DNA of 64,000 nucleotides from an uncultured Alphaproteobacteria bacterium (GTDB taxonomy: Bacteria > Pseudomonadota > Alphaproteobacteria > Micropepsales > Micropepsaceae), in NCBI GenBank assembly GCA_903837555.1, contig CAILUV010000022.1, forward strand, positions 43,785 to 107,784, read 5' to 3'. The notes below the pieces were generated by a model. It was not told where the DNA came from, did no database searches, and saw only the letters and a list, made by a program, of their open reading frames with translations. Positions 16,829 to 25,825 of the stretch are shown piece after piece. Each line of letters opens with the position of its first letter. Positions within the stretch are counted from its first letter, which is position 1. The translations under genes were made by a program, and so were the position numbers.

Positions 16829-17770
16829 CTACCCTTTGCAGATGGCGCGCGGATCGCGCCGTGCCAGACGATCCAGCAGATAGTCCACTTCGGCGCGGCC
16901 CAAAGCGGTCAGGGGCGTGGCGGGCTTGCGCATCGCATCCGACGACAAAATTCCGCGTCGCTTGAGAACATATTTGCGAACCGCCAGCCCCACGCCCGGC
17001 TGCTGTTCATAGCGCAGCAGGGGCAAATGGGCGTCGAACAGGTCCTGCGCGTCATCGCGCTTGCCCTGCTTGGCCAGGCGCACACAGTCCACCAGCATGT
17101 CGGGAAAGGCATAGCCGGTATTGGCGCCATCGACGCCCCGGTTCAGTTCGAAATCCAGGAACAGGCCGTTGTTGCCCACCAGGATGGCGATGCGGCGCAT
17201 CGAACCATCCGCCTCATAGCCCCGCAGCGTGCTGATCTTCTCCAGCCCGGGCCAGTCCTCATGCTTGAGCACCATCAGCGAGGGATTTTCGCGCACGATG
17301 CGCGCGATCACGGCGGGCGCCACTACCACGCCGGTGACTTGCGGAAAATCCTGCAACACCCAGGGCACGTCCGCGCCGACCGCCTCCACCGCGCCGCGGA
17401 AGTAGCCGGCGATCTGGTCGTCGGTTCGCGCCGCCGCGGATGGGGCGATCATCACGCCGGCCGCACCCCGGTCCATGACGGCATGCGCTAGGCTGCGCAT
17501 GGCGGCAAAGCCGGGCGCGGACACGCCCACAATCACCGGCTTGCCGTTGGCGCGGGTGATCACCCGCTGCGCCACTGCCAGCGCCTCGTCGGCGTCCAGC
17601 TTGCCGGCCTCGCCCAGCACACCCAAGACGGTCAGCCCGTCGCAGCCGGTCTCGAAATAGAAGTCGACCATGCGGTCGACGGACGGCCAGTCGATGGCGC
17701 CGTCTGCGTGAAAGGGCGTCGGCGCGATGGCGTAGACGCCTGCGGCCTTGTTATCGAGGATTTGTGTCAT
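16829..17770 (-). CDS. dihydrodipicolinate synthase/KDG aldolase family lyase
   Basis: A 313-residue class I aldolase of the DapA family. The Schiff-base lysine is Lys169 (MVLKHEDWPG). The nucleophile-support loop normally written GTTGE reads VLGEAGKL (residues 51-58), the variant seen in catabolic aldolases, so lysine synthesis is unlikely. Probable role: cleavage of a 2-keto-3-deoxy sugar acid to pyruvate and an aldehyde. It heads the transcript with the amidohydrolase and is divergent from a LysR regulator, with a TGTATACA site 102 bases upstream. Confidence 0.85.
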   Translation of the reverse strand: MTQILDNKAAGVYAIAPTPFHADGAIDWPSVDRMVDFYFETGCDGLTVLGVLGEAGKLDADEALAVAQRVITRANGKPVIVGVSAPGFAAMRSLAHAVMDRGAAGVMIAPSAAARTDDQIAGYFRGAVEAVGADVPWVLQDFPQVTGVVVAPAVIARIVRENPSLMVLKHEDWPGLEKISTLRGYEADGSMRRIAILVGNNGLFLDFELNRGVDGANTGYAFPDMLVDCVRLAKQGKRDDAQDLFDAHLPLLRYEQQPGVGLAVRKYVLKRRGILSSDAMRKPATPLTALGRAEVDYLLDRLARRDPRAICKG

Positions 17771-17871
17771 GTCGGGATGATGCCGCCCGCGCCGGAACTT
17801 GGTCTAACAAAATCGCGCCCTGCGACGCGGATGCCCAGAGTGCAGTGCGAAAAACCTTCGCATCTGCGGTA

Positions 17872-17879
17872 TGTATACA
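17872..17879. promoter_or_regulatory. TGTATACA palindrome, second copy
   Basis: The octamer is identical to the one at 1980-1987 and lies in the divergent gap between the DapA-type aldolase and the LysR gene, next to an A-rich run. It is a candidate site for a GntR-type regulator of sugar-acid genes; LysR proteins prefer T-N11-A sites, so the adjacent LysR protein is a weaker candidate. Confidence 0.3.
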
Positions 17880-17934
17880 AAAACTAGCTCCTTAGATGGT
17901 AACGCTCCCATTCCAGATGATAGAATTTGTGGGA

Positions 17935-18837
17935 ATGGACACACAATTCCTCGAAAGCTTTTTGCTGGTGGTCGAACATGGTTCGGTCGCCGAGGCCGCG
18001 CGCCGGCTGAACCTGACCCCTGCGGGCGTCACCCAGCGACTCAAGGCGCTGGAGCAGGAATTGGGCATGGCGCTGGTATCCCGCTCGGGCCGTACCGTGC
18101 GGCCCACCGAAGCCGGCTGGTCCATCCTGCCCCAGGTTCAGGCCCTGCTGGCTGGCGTGCGCGACCTTCGCAACGTCGCCAATGAGAAGAGCTTTGCGGG
18201 CAAGCTGAACCTGGGCGCGATCTCCAGTGCGCTGACGGGCCTGCTGCCCCCGATCCTGTCGACCCTGGCGGAGAAATACCCGCTGGTGACGCTGTTCGTG
18301 CATCCGGGCACATCCAACGATCTTTATGCCAAGGTGATCAGCGGCGAACTGGACGCCGCCGTGATCGTGGAGCCGCAATTCACGCTGCCCAAGACCTGCG
18401 ACTGGGCGACCTGGCGCGCCGAGCCGATGATCGTTCTGGCCCATCGCGGCACCACCGAGCGCGATCCCCACGCCATTCTCGAGAGCCACCCCTTCATCCG
18501 CTACGACCGCAAACAATGGGGCGGACGCCTGGCCGAAGACTATCTGCAGCAGAACGACCTGACTGTGCGCGACCGCTACGAGCTGGACTCGCTGGAAACC
18601 ATCGCCGTGCTGGTCGATCGCCAGCTGGGCGTGTCGCTGGTGCCGGACTGGGCGCCGCCATGGCCGGAAGGTCTGAGCCTGCGCAAGATTGCCTTGCCAT
18701 TATCGTCTCAGAAGCGGCGCATCGGCGTTTTGTGGCGCCGCTCCACGCCGCGCATCCGGCTGGTGCAGGCGCTGCTGACAGAAGCCCAGCAACTGGAAAT
18801 GGCCAGCGACGCCGCGCCCGTGCGCAAAGCCAGCTAA
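17935..18837 (+). CDS. LysR-family transcriptional regulator
   Basis: A 300-residue LysR protein. The winged helix-turn-helix is at residues 1-60 (HGSVAEAARRLNLTPAGVTQRLKAL, quoted in part: GSVAEAARRLNL) and a periplasmic-binding-like effector domain follows from about 88 (GKLNLGAISSALTG). The ATG at 17935 is chosen because family members start about five residues before the first helix; an upstream ATG at 17896 is in frame but unlikely. It is divergent from the aldolase-amidohydrolase pair, the usual LysR target geometry, so it probably activates them in response to their substrate. Confidence 0.9.
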   Translation: MDTQFLESFLLVVEHGSVAEAARRLNLTPAGVTQRLKALEQELGMALVSRSGRTVRPTEAGWSILPQVQALLAGVRDLRNVANEKSFAGKLNLGAISSALTGLLPPILSTLAEKYPLVTLFVHPGTSNDLYAKVISGELDAAVIVEPQFTLPKTCDWATWRAEPMIVLAHRGTTERDPHAILESHPFIRYDRKQWGGRLAEDYLQQNDLTVRDRYELDSLETIAVLVDRQLGVSLVPDWAPPWPEGLSLRKIALPLSSQKRRIGVLWRRSTPRIRLVQALLTEAQQLEMASDAAPVRKAS

Positions 18838-18882
18838 CCTCGCCTCCCAAGCCAATCCCCTTCTTTCATCAGCATCACGGCT

Positions 18883-18920
18883 GAAAAGAAAAGGCCGGCA
18901 CCGCTTGCGCGATGCCGGCC
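18883..18920 (-). terminator. terminator for the TonB-dependent receptor gene
   Basis: GGCCGGCA (18893-18900) pairs with TGCCGGCC (18913-18920) around a 12-base loop. On the minus strand it is followed by TTTTCTTTTC. It lies 26 bases past the receptor stop. Confidence 0.8.
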
Positions 18921-18945
18921 AAGGGGGAACTGATTTCTTTAAGGC

Positions 18946-21900
18946 TTACAGGTTGCCCCTCAGACCGATGGTGAAGAAGCGGCCCGTATCGTCGTGGTTG
19001 CTGTTGGTCGGATAGAACAGACCCGGGTTCGAACCGTTGGTCGGGAACAGCGGCGCGCGCGTGTTACCGATATTGTTGACCGTAAAGTACATGTTGGCAT
19101 CGCCGCCCCACAGGTCGAACTTCCGGTCGATCGTGACGTCGAGCACGTTGTAGGAGTTGACGCGCGGCACAGCGTAGTTCTGCGACGTCGTCGTAATGAT
19201 GGCGTTGTTCTTCTTGAAGCCGCTGAGCCACTGGTTCTGGAAGCTAAAGCCCCAGTCACCAACCGAGTAGTTGAGGAAGGTGGTCTGGCGGGTCTTCGGC
19301 GCCACAGCCCAAGTCGGGGACGCGCCCGGCAACTGGATGGTGGTGTTGACCGGCTGATAGCTCAGCAGGTGGCGGAAGTTCATCGAACCCGGCAGCTCTT
19401 CCAGGATGTCGGCCAGTTCGAAGCTGTAGTTGACTTCGATGTCCACGCCTTCGATCTGCTGCTGCGCGGCATTGAGCGGAGAGTTCTTCAGCACCGTCGG
19501 GTAGTTGGCCGGGGTTCGGTAGTTCGGGTCGCCGACCGGAAGCGGGCGTACATACAAGCCGCAAAGCGGGCTGTCGTAGGTCGGGGCGCTGGCGATACAG
19601 AGATTCTGCACCGCGGTGTTCTGGCCGCTGATGAACGCGATAGCATTCGACATGTGGGTCTGGAAATAATCCACCGAAATAACCAGGCCCGGGATGAATT
19701 CCGGGGTCAGGACCACACCACCGGTGTAGGTACGCGCGACCTCCGGGATCAGGGCGGCATTGCCCTGGGTTTGCAGTCGCGTGCTGTTGTTGCCCGTGGT
19801 CAGAAGGTCGGTGAAGCCCGTCGAGGAAATGCCCACCGGCTGATACAGGTCGTTCAGGTTGGGCGCACGAATGTCGACTGAGGTCGTGCCGCGGAAGCGG
19901 ATCGACTCGTTGACGTGCCAGTCCAGGCCGATCTTCCAAGTATAGGCCTCGCCCGACGAGGAGTAGTTGGTGTAGCGGCCAGCCACGTTGGTCGACAGAT
20001 CCGCGATCAGCGGAATGTCCTTAAGCAACGGCACGTTCGCTTCGACAGCGAACTCATACACATTGTTGCCTACGGAAACCGGCGCGTTGACGTTCTGGGT
20101 CCAGCGGACCGGCGAGGTGTTACCGTTTTGGAGGCACATGCGCAGGCCTGAGCAGTTGACGAACTCGGTCGGCAGGGCGTCGGTCTGCATGTCATAGGTC
20201 GCCCAGCGCATTTCGCCCGAAACCGCGGCGCTGATTTCACCGGCTGGCAGGCCAAAGCCCAGCGGACCGGAGATGCTGCCCGACAGATCGTCAAGCTGCT
20301 GGGTCAGTATCCACTGGGTAGAACGTGTAGTCCAGTTCCAGGATTCCTGCGAGATTCCGCGAGCTGGATCAAACAAGTTCATCGGCACACAACCCGGATA
20401 CATCTGGGCCAGATTCGGAATGGTACTGACATAGCACTGGATGGTGCCACCGACATTCACGCCGTTGATGGTAGTGCCGACCGGCGCGATCACCGCATCC
20501 TGCGACGCCAGCAGGCGGCCATTGTCGGTGTTGGTAGGGTTGCGCACCTTCAGGCGGCTTTCGCCATGGGTGTAGTTGATGTCCCAGTTGAACTTATCCA
20601 TCAGCGTGCCGGTAATGCCGCTTTGGATCGAAACGTAACGCTGGGTACCGATGGTGTTGTACATGCTGCGCGATTTGGCGGCAGGCATGCCGTCAACCTT
20701 CTGCGGCACATAGGACGGCGCGGTGAAGTAGGTCGCGCCCGCGGGCGGCGTCGGCGGGATGCCGCCGCCGGAGATGACCGGGTTGGACGCCAGCTGCGCC
20801 GCGGTCAGCGTGCGGCCGCCAGAAGCCAACTGCGCCTGAACGGCGGGCGACAGGAACGGGTTGTTGGTGAAAAAGCCATTGGGACGCCCACCGGCGGAGC
20901 TGATGACGAAGGGCGCCCAGCTCGCAAAATTCTTTGATTCCGCCCAGGTGCCCTGGATGAAGAAGTTGGTGGTTTCATTGATGTCGTAGCTACCACGCGC
21001 AAACGTTTCATAGGAGCGCAGCTGCGAGCGGAAAGTGCCGCCGGTCTGGTAACCGCCATCGCCGCCTGATTCAAGGTTCGTCGTGCCGGTGGCCGTGCCG
21101 TGGATCATCGGTCGGATTTGGTTGGGATTGTCAAAAGTATAATTGTTGTAGGCGCAGCCGGTGCCACAATTGATAGTGCCGGCCTGCGACTGGTTGAACA
21201 GGTGTCCATAGGGAACGGTTCTGAACGGATTGGCGGCGCTGCCGGCGCCGGCCTGGACCCAGGTGTTGTTGTTGTAGCCATAGGGACGCGATTCGATCGG
21301 AATCATGTCCTGGTTTTCGTACTTGGCCGACATCAGGAAGTGACCACGGTCGCCGAACACCGGCGTGCCGTAAGCGAAGCCGCTCTGCCAGCGGGCGCCG
21401 TCGCCATACTTCGAGATACCGCCGTTCACATTGTACTTAAAGCCGGTATAGGTCTTGTCGAGGACGAAGTTGACCACGCCGGCCACGGCGTCGGAGCCGT
21501 ACACGGCGGAGGCGCCGCCGGTGACCACGTCGACGCGGCTCATCAGCATCTGGGGCAGGATGTCGATGTCGACCGTGCCGTCCTGGTTGGAGGCGGGAAC
21601 GCGGTGGCCGTCCAGCAAGATAAGTGTGCGCGAGGGGCCGAAGTTGCGGAGCGCCAGCACGTTGCCGGAGGTGTTGCGGCTTCCGTTATCCTGGCTGCGC
21701 GGGGTGCGGCCGCCGATGAAGACGGGCAGCTTGTTCAGCGCGTCAGGCACGTTGGTCGGGGTGGTCTGCTGCAGCTGCTCGGCGGTAACGACGGTCAGCG
21801 GCGTGGGCGACAGGGTGATGTCAGAAATAATGCGCGAGCCGGTAACGGTGACCTGCTCGACCGGGCCTTCCTGCGCATAGGCAGACGACGCGGACGCCAG

Positions 21901-21951
21901 CGCAACAACGCCGACGGTGCAAAGCAGCGACATATTGAACTTCGAAGCCAT
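18946..21951 (-). CDS. TonB-dependent outer-membrane receptor
   Basis: A 1001-residue receptor. It has a signal peptide (cut after AYAQ, residue 27), a TonB box-like EQVTVTG (about 32-38), a plug domain with VPDALNKLPVF and VDVVTGGASAVYGSDAVAGVVNF, and a beta-barrel ending in TIGLRGNL. It lacks the N-terminal carboxypeptidase-like domain of Bacteroidetes receptors, supporting a proteobacterial source. It should import a bulky substrate, here most likely an oligosaccharide or aromatic breakdown product. The divergent neighbours are exported cupins and a quinoprotein, so the receptor probably feeds them. The ribosome site GGGGAG precedes the ATG by seven bases. Confidence 0.95.
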   Translation of the reverse strand: MASKFNMSLLCTVGVVALASASSAYAQEGPVEQVTVTGSRIISDITLSPTPLTVVTAEQLQQTTPTNVPDALNKLPVFIGGRTPRSQDNGSRNTSGNVLALRNFGPSRTLILLDGHRVPASNQDGTVDIDILPQMLMSRVDVVTGGASAVYGSDAVAGVVNFVLDKTYTGFKYNVNGGISKYGDGARWQSGFAYGTPVFGDRGHFLMSAKYENQDMIPIESRPYGYNNNTWVQAGAGSAANPFRTVPYGHLFNQSQAGTINCGTGCAYNNYTFDNPNQIRPMIHGTATGTTNLESGGDGGYQTGGTFRSQLRSYETFARGSYDINETTNFFIQGTWAESKNFASWAPFVISSAGGRPNGFFTNNPFLSPAVQAQLASGGRTLTAAQLASNPVISGGGIPPTPPAGATYFTAPSYVPQKVDGMPAAKSRSMYNTIGTQRYVSIQSGITGTLMDKFNWDINYTHGESRLKVRNPTNTDNGRLLASQDAVIAPVGTTINGVNVGGTIQCYVSTIPNLAQMYPGCVPMNLFDPARGISQESWNWTTRSTQWILTQQLDDLSGSISGPLGFGLPAGEISAAVSGEMRWATYDMQTDALPTEFVNCSGLRMCLQNGNTSPVRWTQNVNAPVSVGNNVYEFAVEANVPLLKDIPLIADLSTNVAGRYTNYSSSGEAYTWKIGLDWHVNESIRFRGTTSVDIRAPNLNDLYQPVGISSTGFTDLLTTGNNSTRLQTQGNAALIPEVARTYTGGVVLTPEFIPGLVISVDYFQTHMSNAIAFISGQNTAVQNLCIASAPTYDSPLCGLYVRPLPVGDPNYRTPANYPTVLKNSPLNAAQQQIEGVDIEVNYSFELADILEELPGSMNFRHLLSYQPVNTTIQLPGASPTWAVAPKTRQTTFLNYSVGDWGFSFQNQWLSGFKKNNAIITTTSQNYAVPRVNSYNVLDVTIDRKFDLWGGDANMYFTVNNIGNTRAPLFPTNGSNPGLFYPTNSNHDDTGRFFTIGLRGNL

Positions 21952-22261
21952 ACTATTCTCCCCTGTGCGCCTCTATCGGGCGCGACTGACAAACTGTCAC
22001 TTTTGGATGTTGTCCCGCTCACCTTGCATCGACGGTAACACCGCGATGCTCCCGCCAAGCGAGGCACACCCCTTCTAGGTTGATCCTTTAGCATCGTTTG
22101 CGCCGGATTGGAGTTTAGAAAAACTATCTTGAGATAGCGGGTTTAAGGCGCATCACCTGTCAGACCGGATGCGCTATGTCAGGCCGAACAACAGAAGATG
22201 TTTGGTGCGGCGCCGGGGGCGCGGCGAGCCTTTTAGGCCCGTTTTTCAAGGAAAAAAGCGC
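21952..22261. promoter_or_regulatory. divergent control region between receptor and cupin genes
   Basis: This 310-base gap has no gene. Three inverted repeats stand out: TGACA-AAC-TGTCA at 21987-21999, 36 bases before the receptor start; CTATCT-TG-AGATAG at 22124-22137, a perfect 14-base palindrome; and GCGCATC/GATGCGC at 22148-22154 and 22168-22174. They are candidate operators controlling the receptor and the cupin operon. I could not place convincing -35/-10 boxes. Confidence 0.45.
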
Positions 22262-23218
22262 ATGACGCCGAACCGGAAAATCGCCTTCGCGGCGGCCCTT
22301 GTTGCCATTTTGGCCGCCACCCTGACCACCCTGCCCGCCCTGGCCCAGGAGGTGTTTTACGCCTGGGCCCCCAAGCCGACGGCGCCGGAGGGGTGGAAGG
22401 CTCCCAACCGCCCGGTCTGGCGGCTGGCCGACATACTGGCGGCGCACAGCAAACAGAAAAGCTGGGTTCATCCGGTGGTCCGCGACCTGGATTATGCGGC
22501 CGACTACATCCAGATGGCGCCGGGCGAGAAGACACGCACGCTTTTTTACGCCGACGACCGCACCTTCCTGGTGGTGTGGAGCGGCCAGATCCGCTTCACC
22601 ATCCAGGGCCAGCAGCCTTTCGTGGCCAGCAAGGGCTTCTTCGTTCAGGTCCCCTATCGCACGCCCTTCGGCATGGAGACGGTGGGCGATGAACCGTCGC
22701 TGCGCTTCGAAGTGCGCCGCGCCCGCGCGCAGGCCTATTACCCAACCACCCTGTCCGCCGATGACGCACCGACGAATCCGATCGGCGTGACCATGGACCG
22801 CGTGAGCTACCGCCTGCCGCCCGATCCCTATGCGGGCGTGAACCTTCCATATCTCGATTTCCTGAAAGACTATGTGAACAACCCGGCCAACCCGCGCAGC
22901 GTCAAACCCTTCATCCATGACGATCACAATTGGGTGAACGTCATCCGCCTGCAGGGCGCGCCGACGCCGCCACCGACCAATCGCGGCCACTATCACACCG
23001 GCCTCAGCGAGTTCTGGTTCATTCCGGAAGGCAAGGTGGAGTTTCTGATCGAGGGCCGCCCGCTGCTGACGGCGCAAGCCGGTGATGTCGTCTATGCCCC
23101 GCCCGGCCGCCGGCACCGCGCAGCGTCCGCCGACGGACAGGTCGGCACAAGGCTGGCGATCATCGCCCGCCCCCGCAACATGCATAACTATGCCGCCGAT
23201 GCCGGCGCCAAACAGTGA
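22262..23218 (+). CDS. exported double-cupin protein
   Basis: A 318-residue protein with a signal peptide (residues 1-28, cut at ALAQE) and two cupin-like halves. The C-terminal one is clear: GHYHTGLSEFWFIPEGKVEFLIEG, then AGDVVYAPPGRRHRA, giving His-x-His, Glu and His metal ligands. The N-terminal half (DYIQMAPGEKTRTLFYADDR) has lost the His-x-His. The ATG at 22262 follows the family-like signal peptide; an open frame from 22169 adds a non-signal extension. Its stop overlaps the next cupin as TGATG. It may bind or modify a sugar or aromatic compound brought in by the receptor. Confidence 0.85.
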   Translation: MTPNRKIAFAAALVAILAATLTTLPALAQEVFYAWAPKPTAPEGWKAPNRPVWRLADILAAHSKQKSWVHPVVRDLDYAADYIQMAPGEKTRTLFYADDRTFLVVWSGQIRFTIQGQQPFVASKGFFVQVPYRTPFGMETVGDEPSLRFEVRRARAQAYYPTTLSADDAPTNPIGVTMDRVSYRLPPDPYAGVNLPYLDFLKDYVNNPANPRSVKPFIHDDHNWVNVIRLQGAPTPPPTNRGHYHTGLSEFWFIPEGKVEFLIEGRPLLTAQAGDVVYAPPGRRHRAASADGQVGTRLAIIARPRNMHNYAADAGAKQ

Positions 23219-23694
23219 TGGAGAATGCGATGAAGACGTTTGCCGCTTCTTTTGTGTTTGCCGCCGCGCTGCTGGGCACCGCCGTCCAGGCGCAATCACC
23301 GGAACCGGGCGCGCCGCAATATCTGTCCCATGACGAGATCACAAAGCTGCTGAAGCAGGATCCATCGGGCCAGTATGCGCAAGCGATCCTGTCGCGCGAA
23401 GGCGGACTGGTGATGATCACCACCCGCGACAAGTCGGGCGAAGGCGAAACCCATGCCGGCTGGAACGACTTCATCATCGTGCAGGAGGGCGAAGCCCGCT
23501 TCACGCTGGGCGGCACGCTGACCGGCGCGCGCGAGATCGGTCCCGGCGAAATGCGCTCCACCGGCGTCAGCGGCGGGCGCACCGTCACCCTGCGCACCGG
23601 CGATTACATCTTCGCCCCTGCCGGCACGGCGCACCGCATGGAAGTCCCTGACGGCGGCAAGGTGCGTTACATCGTTTTCAAGACGCGCAAGTAA
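23218..23694 (+). CDS. small exported cupin
   Basis: A 158-residue protein with a signal peptide and a single cupin domain (GEARFTLGGTL, then GDYIFAPAGTAHRMEVPDGG). His of GTAHRM is the expected metal ligand, while the first motif has GETHAGWNDFI. The start at 23218 overlaps the previous stop; the alternative ATG at 23230 begins directly at the signal peptide (MKTFAASFVFAAALLG) and may be the real one. It is cotranscribed with the double cupin and, after 43 bases, the cytochrome-fused quinoprotein. Confidence 0.82.
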   Translation: MENAMKTFAASFVFAAALLGTAVQAQSPEPGAPQYLSHDEITKLLKQDPSGQYAQAILSREGGLVMITTRDKSGEGETHAGWNDFIIVQEGEARFTLGGTLTGAREIGPGEMRSTGVSGGRTVTLRTGDYIFAPAGTAHRMEVPDGGKVRYIVFKTRK

Positions 23695-23737
23695 CCGCAC
23701 TTTTTGCGTCATGCGGCGATTTCGGGGATAACGGCGC

Positions 23738-25825
23738 ATGCGCCGTGCCCTTCGCTTATCCTTGGCCTTTTTCGCATTCGCCTTTGCCATCGCCACGACC
23801 TGCGCTCTGGCGGCCGGCAGCGATTGGGCCATCTATGGCGGCACCAGCGACGGCAACCGTCATTCCAGCCTGACGCAGATCACCAAGGCCAATGTCGGCA
23901 AACTGGCGCAGGCCTGGAGCTTTCCCATGGAAGCGAGCGGCGATGCACAGACCCATCCGCTGGCGATCGATGGCGTGATCTATGCCTATACCCCATCGCT
24001 GAAAGTCGTGGCGCTGGACGGCGCCAGCGGCAAGCAGATCTGGCAATTTGATTCCGGCGTGGCGGGACGCGGCGCGCAGCGCGGCCTGACCTGGTGGAGC
24101 GCTGGCAAGGAAAAGCGCCTGTTCGCGTCGGTGATGCATTTTCTGTATGCGCTCGATCCGGCCACCGGAAAGCCGATTGAAAGCTTCGGCGAAAATGGGC
24201 GCATCGACATGCGCCAGAACCTCAGCCGCGACAGCGCCGAACTGTATGTCTCGCTCACCACGCCGGGCGTGATCTATCGCGACACGATCATCACCGGTTT
24301 CCGTACCGCGGAATCTGCGCCCGCCGCGCCGGGGGACATCCGCGCCTTTGACGTGCGCACGGGCAAATTGCGCTGGGCGTTCCGCACCATCCCCAAGCCT
24401 GGCGATGGGGGTTATGAAAGCTGGCCGCCGGATGCGTGGAAAAGCGTGGGCGGCGCCAATGCCTGGGCCGGCATGGTGGTGGATCACAAACGCGGCATCG
24501 TCTTCGCCCCCACCGGATCGGCGGTGGATGATTTTTATGGCGCGCAGCGGCTGGGCAACAATTTCTATGCCAACAGCCTTCTGGCGCTCGACGCCAATAC
24601 CGGAAAACGGCTGTGGCACTTCCAGGGCGTGCGGCACGATATTTTCGACCGCGATTTTCCGTCGCCGCCGGTGCTGATGCGCCTGCGCCATCAGGGGCGG
24701 ATAGTTGATGCGGTCGCGCAGCCGACCAAGCAGGGATTCCTGTTCGTGCTGGACCGTGTCACAGGCAAACCGCTGTTTCCGGTCGAAGACATGCCGGTGC
24801 CGCCGTCCAATGTACCGGGCGAAACAGCGGCGTCCAGCCAGCCCATGTCACGCAAGCCCGCGCCGTTCGCCCGCCAGCATCTGACCGAGGACATGCTGAC
24901 CAACCGTACGCCACAGGCAAACGCCTGGGCCCTGTCGCAGTTCAGGACCTTTCACAATGACGGCCCCTTCGCGCCGATGCGCCTTGGCCAGCAGACTGTC
25001 GCGTTCCCCGGCTTTGACGGCGGCGCGGAATGGGGCGGATCGGCAGCCGATCCGGCGCGCGGCATTCTTTATATCAATGCCAACGACATTGCCTGGACCG
25101 GCGGGTTGAGCGATGCCGCGACCGCAGGCGGACCGGGCGCGATAGCCTATCAGGCCAACTGCGCGGTGTGCCATGGCCAGGACCGCAGCGGCGCGCCGCC
25201 GGCTTTTCCGGGCCTGATCGATATCGGCAAGCGGCTGAACGCGCAGCAGATCACCGAGGTCATCCATACGGGGCGCGGCCGCATGCCTGGCTTTGCCAAC
25301 CTGCAGGGCGACACGCTGAAGGCGTTGCTCGAATTCCTGATCACCGGCAAGGACGATGCACAGCAGCGCGAAGTGACCGGCAACGCGCCGTCGAAATACC
25401 GCTTCACCGGCTATCGCAAATTCCTCGATCCCGATGGCTATCCGGCCGTCGCGCAGCCCTGGGGCACGCTAAACGCCATCGACCTGAACACCGGCGAATA
25501 TCTCTGGAAGATTGCGCTGGGCGAGTATCCCGAACTGGCGGCGCAGGGCCTGACCAATACCGGCAGCGAAAATTACGGCGGGCCGATCCTGACGCAAAGC
25601 GGGCTGCTGTTCATCGGCGCCACCGTCTATGACAAGAAGCTGCGCGCCTTCGATGCGGGCAATGGCAAGCTGCTGTGGCAGGCCACGCTGCCTTTCGCCG
25701 GCACCGCCACGCCCATCACCTACAGCGCGGGCGGGCAGCAATTCGTGCTGATCCACACCAGCAATGCGCGCGACAAGAAGGCGCCGCAGGGCAGCGCCTA
25801 TGTCGCCTTCGCGCTTCCGCGTTAA
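23738..25825 (+). CDS. exported PQQ-dependent dehydrogenase with an inserted cytochrome c domain
   Basis: A 695-residue quinohemoprotein. The signal peptide (residues 1-26) is followed by eight-bladed PQQ propeller sequence (SDWAIYGGTSDGNRHSSL at the start, RHDIFDRDFPSPP midway). A heme-binding domain with CAVCHGQD (Cys475) sits at about residues 465-545, and the propeller then resumes (GYPAVAQPWGTLNAIDLNTG). In classical quinohemoprotein alcohol dehydrogenases the heme domain is C-terminal; here it interrupts the propeller. It should oxidise an alcohol or sugar and pass electrons to a periplasmic acceptor. Its TAA shares TTAA with the convergent gene. Confidence 0.92.
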   Translation: MRRALRLSLAFFAFAFAIATTCALAAGSDWAIYGGTSDGNRHSSLTQITKANVGKLAQAWSFPMEASGDAQTHPLAIDGVIYAYTPSLKVVALDGASGKQIWQFDSGVAGRGAQRGLTWWSAGKEKRLFASVMHFLYALDPATGKPIESFGENGRIDMRQNLSRDSAELYVSLTTPGVIYRDTIITGFRTAESAPAAPGDIRAFDVRTGKLRWAFRTIPKPGDGGYESWPPDAWKSVGGANAWAGMVVDHKRGIVFAPTGSAVDDFYGAQRLGNNFYANSLLALDANTGKRLWHFQGVRHDIFDRDFPSPPVLMRLRHQGRIVDAVAQPTKQGFLFVLDRVTGKPLFPVEDMPVPPSNVPGETAASSQPMSRKPAPFARQHLTEDMLTNRTPQANAWALSQFRTFHNDGPFAPMRLGQQTVAFPGFDGGAEWGGSAADPARGILYINANDIAWTGGLSDAATAGGPGAIAYQANCAVCHGQDRSGAPPAFPGLIDIGKRLNAQQITEVIHTGRGRMPGFANLQGDTLKALLEFLITGKDDAQQREVTGNAPSKYRFTGYRKFLDPDGYPAVAQPWGTLNAIDLNTGEYLWKIALGEYPELAAQGLTNTGSENYGGPILTQSGLLFIGATVYDKKLRAFDAGNGKLLWQATLPFAGTATPITYSAGGQQFVLIHTSNARDKKAPQGSAYVAFALPR

